From Sulfurospirillum oryzae (GTDB lineage Bacteria; Campylobacterota; Campylobacteria; Campylobacterales; Sulfurospirillaceae), in NCBI RefSeq assembly GCF_025770725.1, contig NZ_JANZKZ010000001.1, positions 124,001 to 188,000 of the forward strand: a stretch of DNA of 64,000 nt, written 5' to 3'. This document shows, piece after piece, positions 63,004-64,000 of the stretch. The position numbers and the translations under genes are program-made. Numbering within the stretch: the stretch's first letter is position 1; every line of letters starts with the position of its first letter. The notes below the pieces were generated by a model. It searched no databases and was not told where the DNA came from. It saw only the letters and a list, made by a program, of their open reading frames with translations.

Positions 63004-64000
63004 TTAGCCAAGTTTACTCATGATATTTAAGATGTCACCTGTTTTTTCTTGAATCTCTTCAACATCAGCGGTTAAGGTGTTCATCTCTTTGGCATTGGTG
63101 CTCATCTTTGCAGAGCTATCAACAATACCACCCACGATAACGCCAATGGTCGCTTGAATTTGGCTCAGAGAGTGGTTGGTTTTATCGGCGAGTTCTCGAA
63201 TGTTATCGGCAACGACGGCAAAACCTCGCCCATGTTCACCCGCACGCGCGGCTTCGATAGCGGCATTAAGCGCTAAAAGATTGGTCTGATCGGCAATGTC
63301 ACCAATCATATTTAAGATGTCATTAGCCTCTTTTGCATTTTGCGTAAGCGTACTTAGTGTTTCAGCAAGATGCTGTTGAATCGAGCCCATCTCTTGCATA
63401 GAAGCTGTGGTTTTTTTAACGATACGGTTAAGATCACTCAGTGGCTCATTTTTGATGGTTGCAACAGAGCTTGCGAGTTGTTGCGAACTTTCATTGATCT
63501 TCGCACTCTGTTCTGCATTTTCTTCAATCATTTTAGCTAATGCACTGCCAAGAGCATTGACACCCTCAACCAACTCTTTAAGCTCACCATTAGTGGAGAT
63601 CATAATCGGATGACTAAAATCGCCATTTTGAAAATTTTTAAGCGATAAAAGCGTTGCTCGCATCACTTCATTCACTTTTTCAATCATCGCATCTATCTCA
63701 TACGAGAGGCGATTGGTTAAGAAGTTGGATGAAACATACGATGTTTGATTGTTCATATAACCATTGGACATTTTAGAACAGATAATCAGCACTTCGCCGA
63801 CAACGCGAATATCATCGAGTCGCAGTTTTTCAAAATCTTTAAATGTCTTATTGATAACATTGACAGTTGTGCCTATTTCATCATTTTCATGGTCACTTAA
63901 TTGATAATCTATGAGATTCTTTTTATTGGTCACATAAAGTCCAAAATCTTCCACATATTGCTTCAAATTCGCCATACGTCGACCTATAAGTTTTTGACTT
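63004..64000 (-). CDS. Methyl-accepting chemotaxis protein, C-terminal part (cut by the window edge)
   Basis: The frame is open to the window edge and reads SQKLIGRR before the internal ATG at 63975, so the gene continues to the right. [12 protein letters not shown] stretch near the start is the region after HAMP in large dCache-type Campylobacterota chemoreceptors. The signalling tip is intact: [20 protein letters not shown] then [21 protein letters not shown]. The sensor and membrane segments would lie beyond the edge. Translation starting at 63975 would leave a soluble receptor, which is less likely. Confidence 0.88.
   Translation of the reverse strand, partial: SQKLIGRRMANLKQYVEDFGLYVTNKKNLIDYQLSDHENDEIGTTVNVINKTFKDFEKLRLDDIRVVGEVLIICSKMSNGYMNNQTSYVSSNFLTNRLSYEIDAMIEKVNEVMRATLLSLKNFQNGDFSHPIMISTNGELKELVEGVNALGSALAKMIEENAEQSAKINESSQQLASSVATIKNEPLSDLNRIVKKTTASMQEMGSIQQHLAETLSTLTQNAKEANDILNMIGDIADQTNLLALNAAIEAARAGEHGRGFAVVADNIRELADKTNHSLSQIQATIGVIVGGIVDSSAKMSTNAKEMNTLTADVEEIQEKTGDILNIMSKLG

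Noticed and set aside
63004-63975. Complete soluble chemoreceptor starting at 63975
   Set aside because: The frame stays open to the window edge and the first residues match the middle of larger membrane chemoreceptors, so it is treated as cut.

Overview
The window looks like a chromosomal segment of a Sulfurospirillum-like member of the Campylobacterota. The evidence is gene content (periplasmic methylmenaquinol:fumarate reductase, several methyl-accepting chemotaxis proteins, a FlgS-type flagellar kinase), low G+C, very tight overlapping genes, and gene order that, from memory, matches three Campylobacter jejuni blocks: gltX2-yggT-slt-lipoprotein-mobB-fbp-small protein-metG-hypothetical (around Cj0845-Cj0837), pbp2 to adk (around Cj0652-Cj0639) and amiA to rodA (around Cj1269-Cj1282). 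There is no rRNA, CRISPR array, phage or transposase. One tRNA with a CAU anticodon is present.

Layout. 1-9.2 kb: the start of a Crp/Fnr regulator, a TSUP transporter, a chemoreceptor, an outer-membrane porin, mfrABE and a divergent LysR regulator. 9.3-20.7 kb (mostly plus strand): a GlnRS-YqeY fusion, a GluRS paralogue with both catalytic signatures lost, YggT, Slt, MobB, fructose bisphosphatase, MetRS, a MurF-N-like protein, YbeY and a DJ-1 protein. 20.7-34.5 kb (minus): PBP2, an MreD-like protein, an acetyltransferase, EngB, LptA, LptC, KdsC, HisB, RlpA, MltD, TatD, a REC-REC-GGDEF regulator, lactate permease, RecN and NadK. 34.5-39.2 kb: a lipoprotein, a GGDEF protein, AspRS, Adk and a CinA-like protein. 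39.2-52.4 kb (minus): amidase, a nitronate monooxygenase-like protein, TyrRS, SpoT, RpoZ, PyrH, a degenerate LytM protein, FtsX, FtsE, TrmB, an FN3 lipoprotein and a pseudouridine synthase. 52.4-64 kb: RodA, the tRNA, a secreted protein, Kup, a class V aminotransferase, FlgS, DnaE, an FlxA-like protein and a chemoreceptor cut by the window edge.

Many genes serve the envelope: PBP2/RodA elongation, Slt/MltD/RlpA lytic enzymes, FtsEX with an EnvC-like activator and an amidase, and Lpt/Kds lipopolysaccharide steps. Four aminoacyl-tRNA synthetases (GlnRS, MetRS, AspRS, TyrRS) plus the GluRS relic serve translation.

Two observations stand out. First, the palindrome TTACATGTAA (extended consensus CTTTACATGTAAAG) occurs 22 times exactly and 4 more times with one end mismatch, against about 0.2 expected by base composition. 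It lies inside genes and between them, and one pair forms a perfect hairpin behind a gene, as DNA uptake sequences do in other bacteria. Second, the GluRS2 homologue, which would charge tRNA-Gln in the transamidation route, has lost its HIGH and KMSKS motifs and is translationally coupled to an upstream GlnRS gene. This looks like replacement of one tRNA-Gln charging route by another with the old protein kept in altered form.
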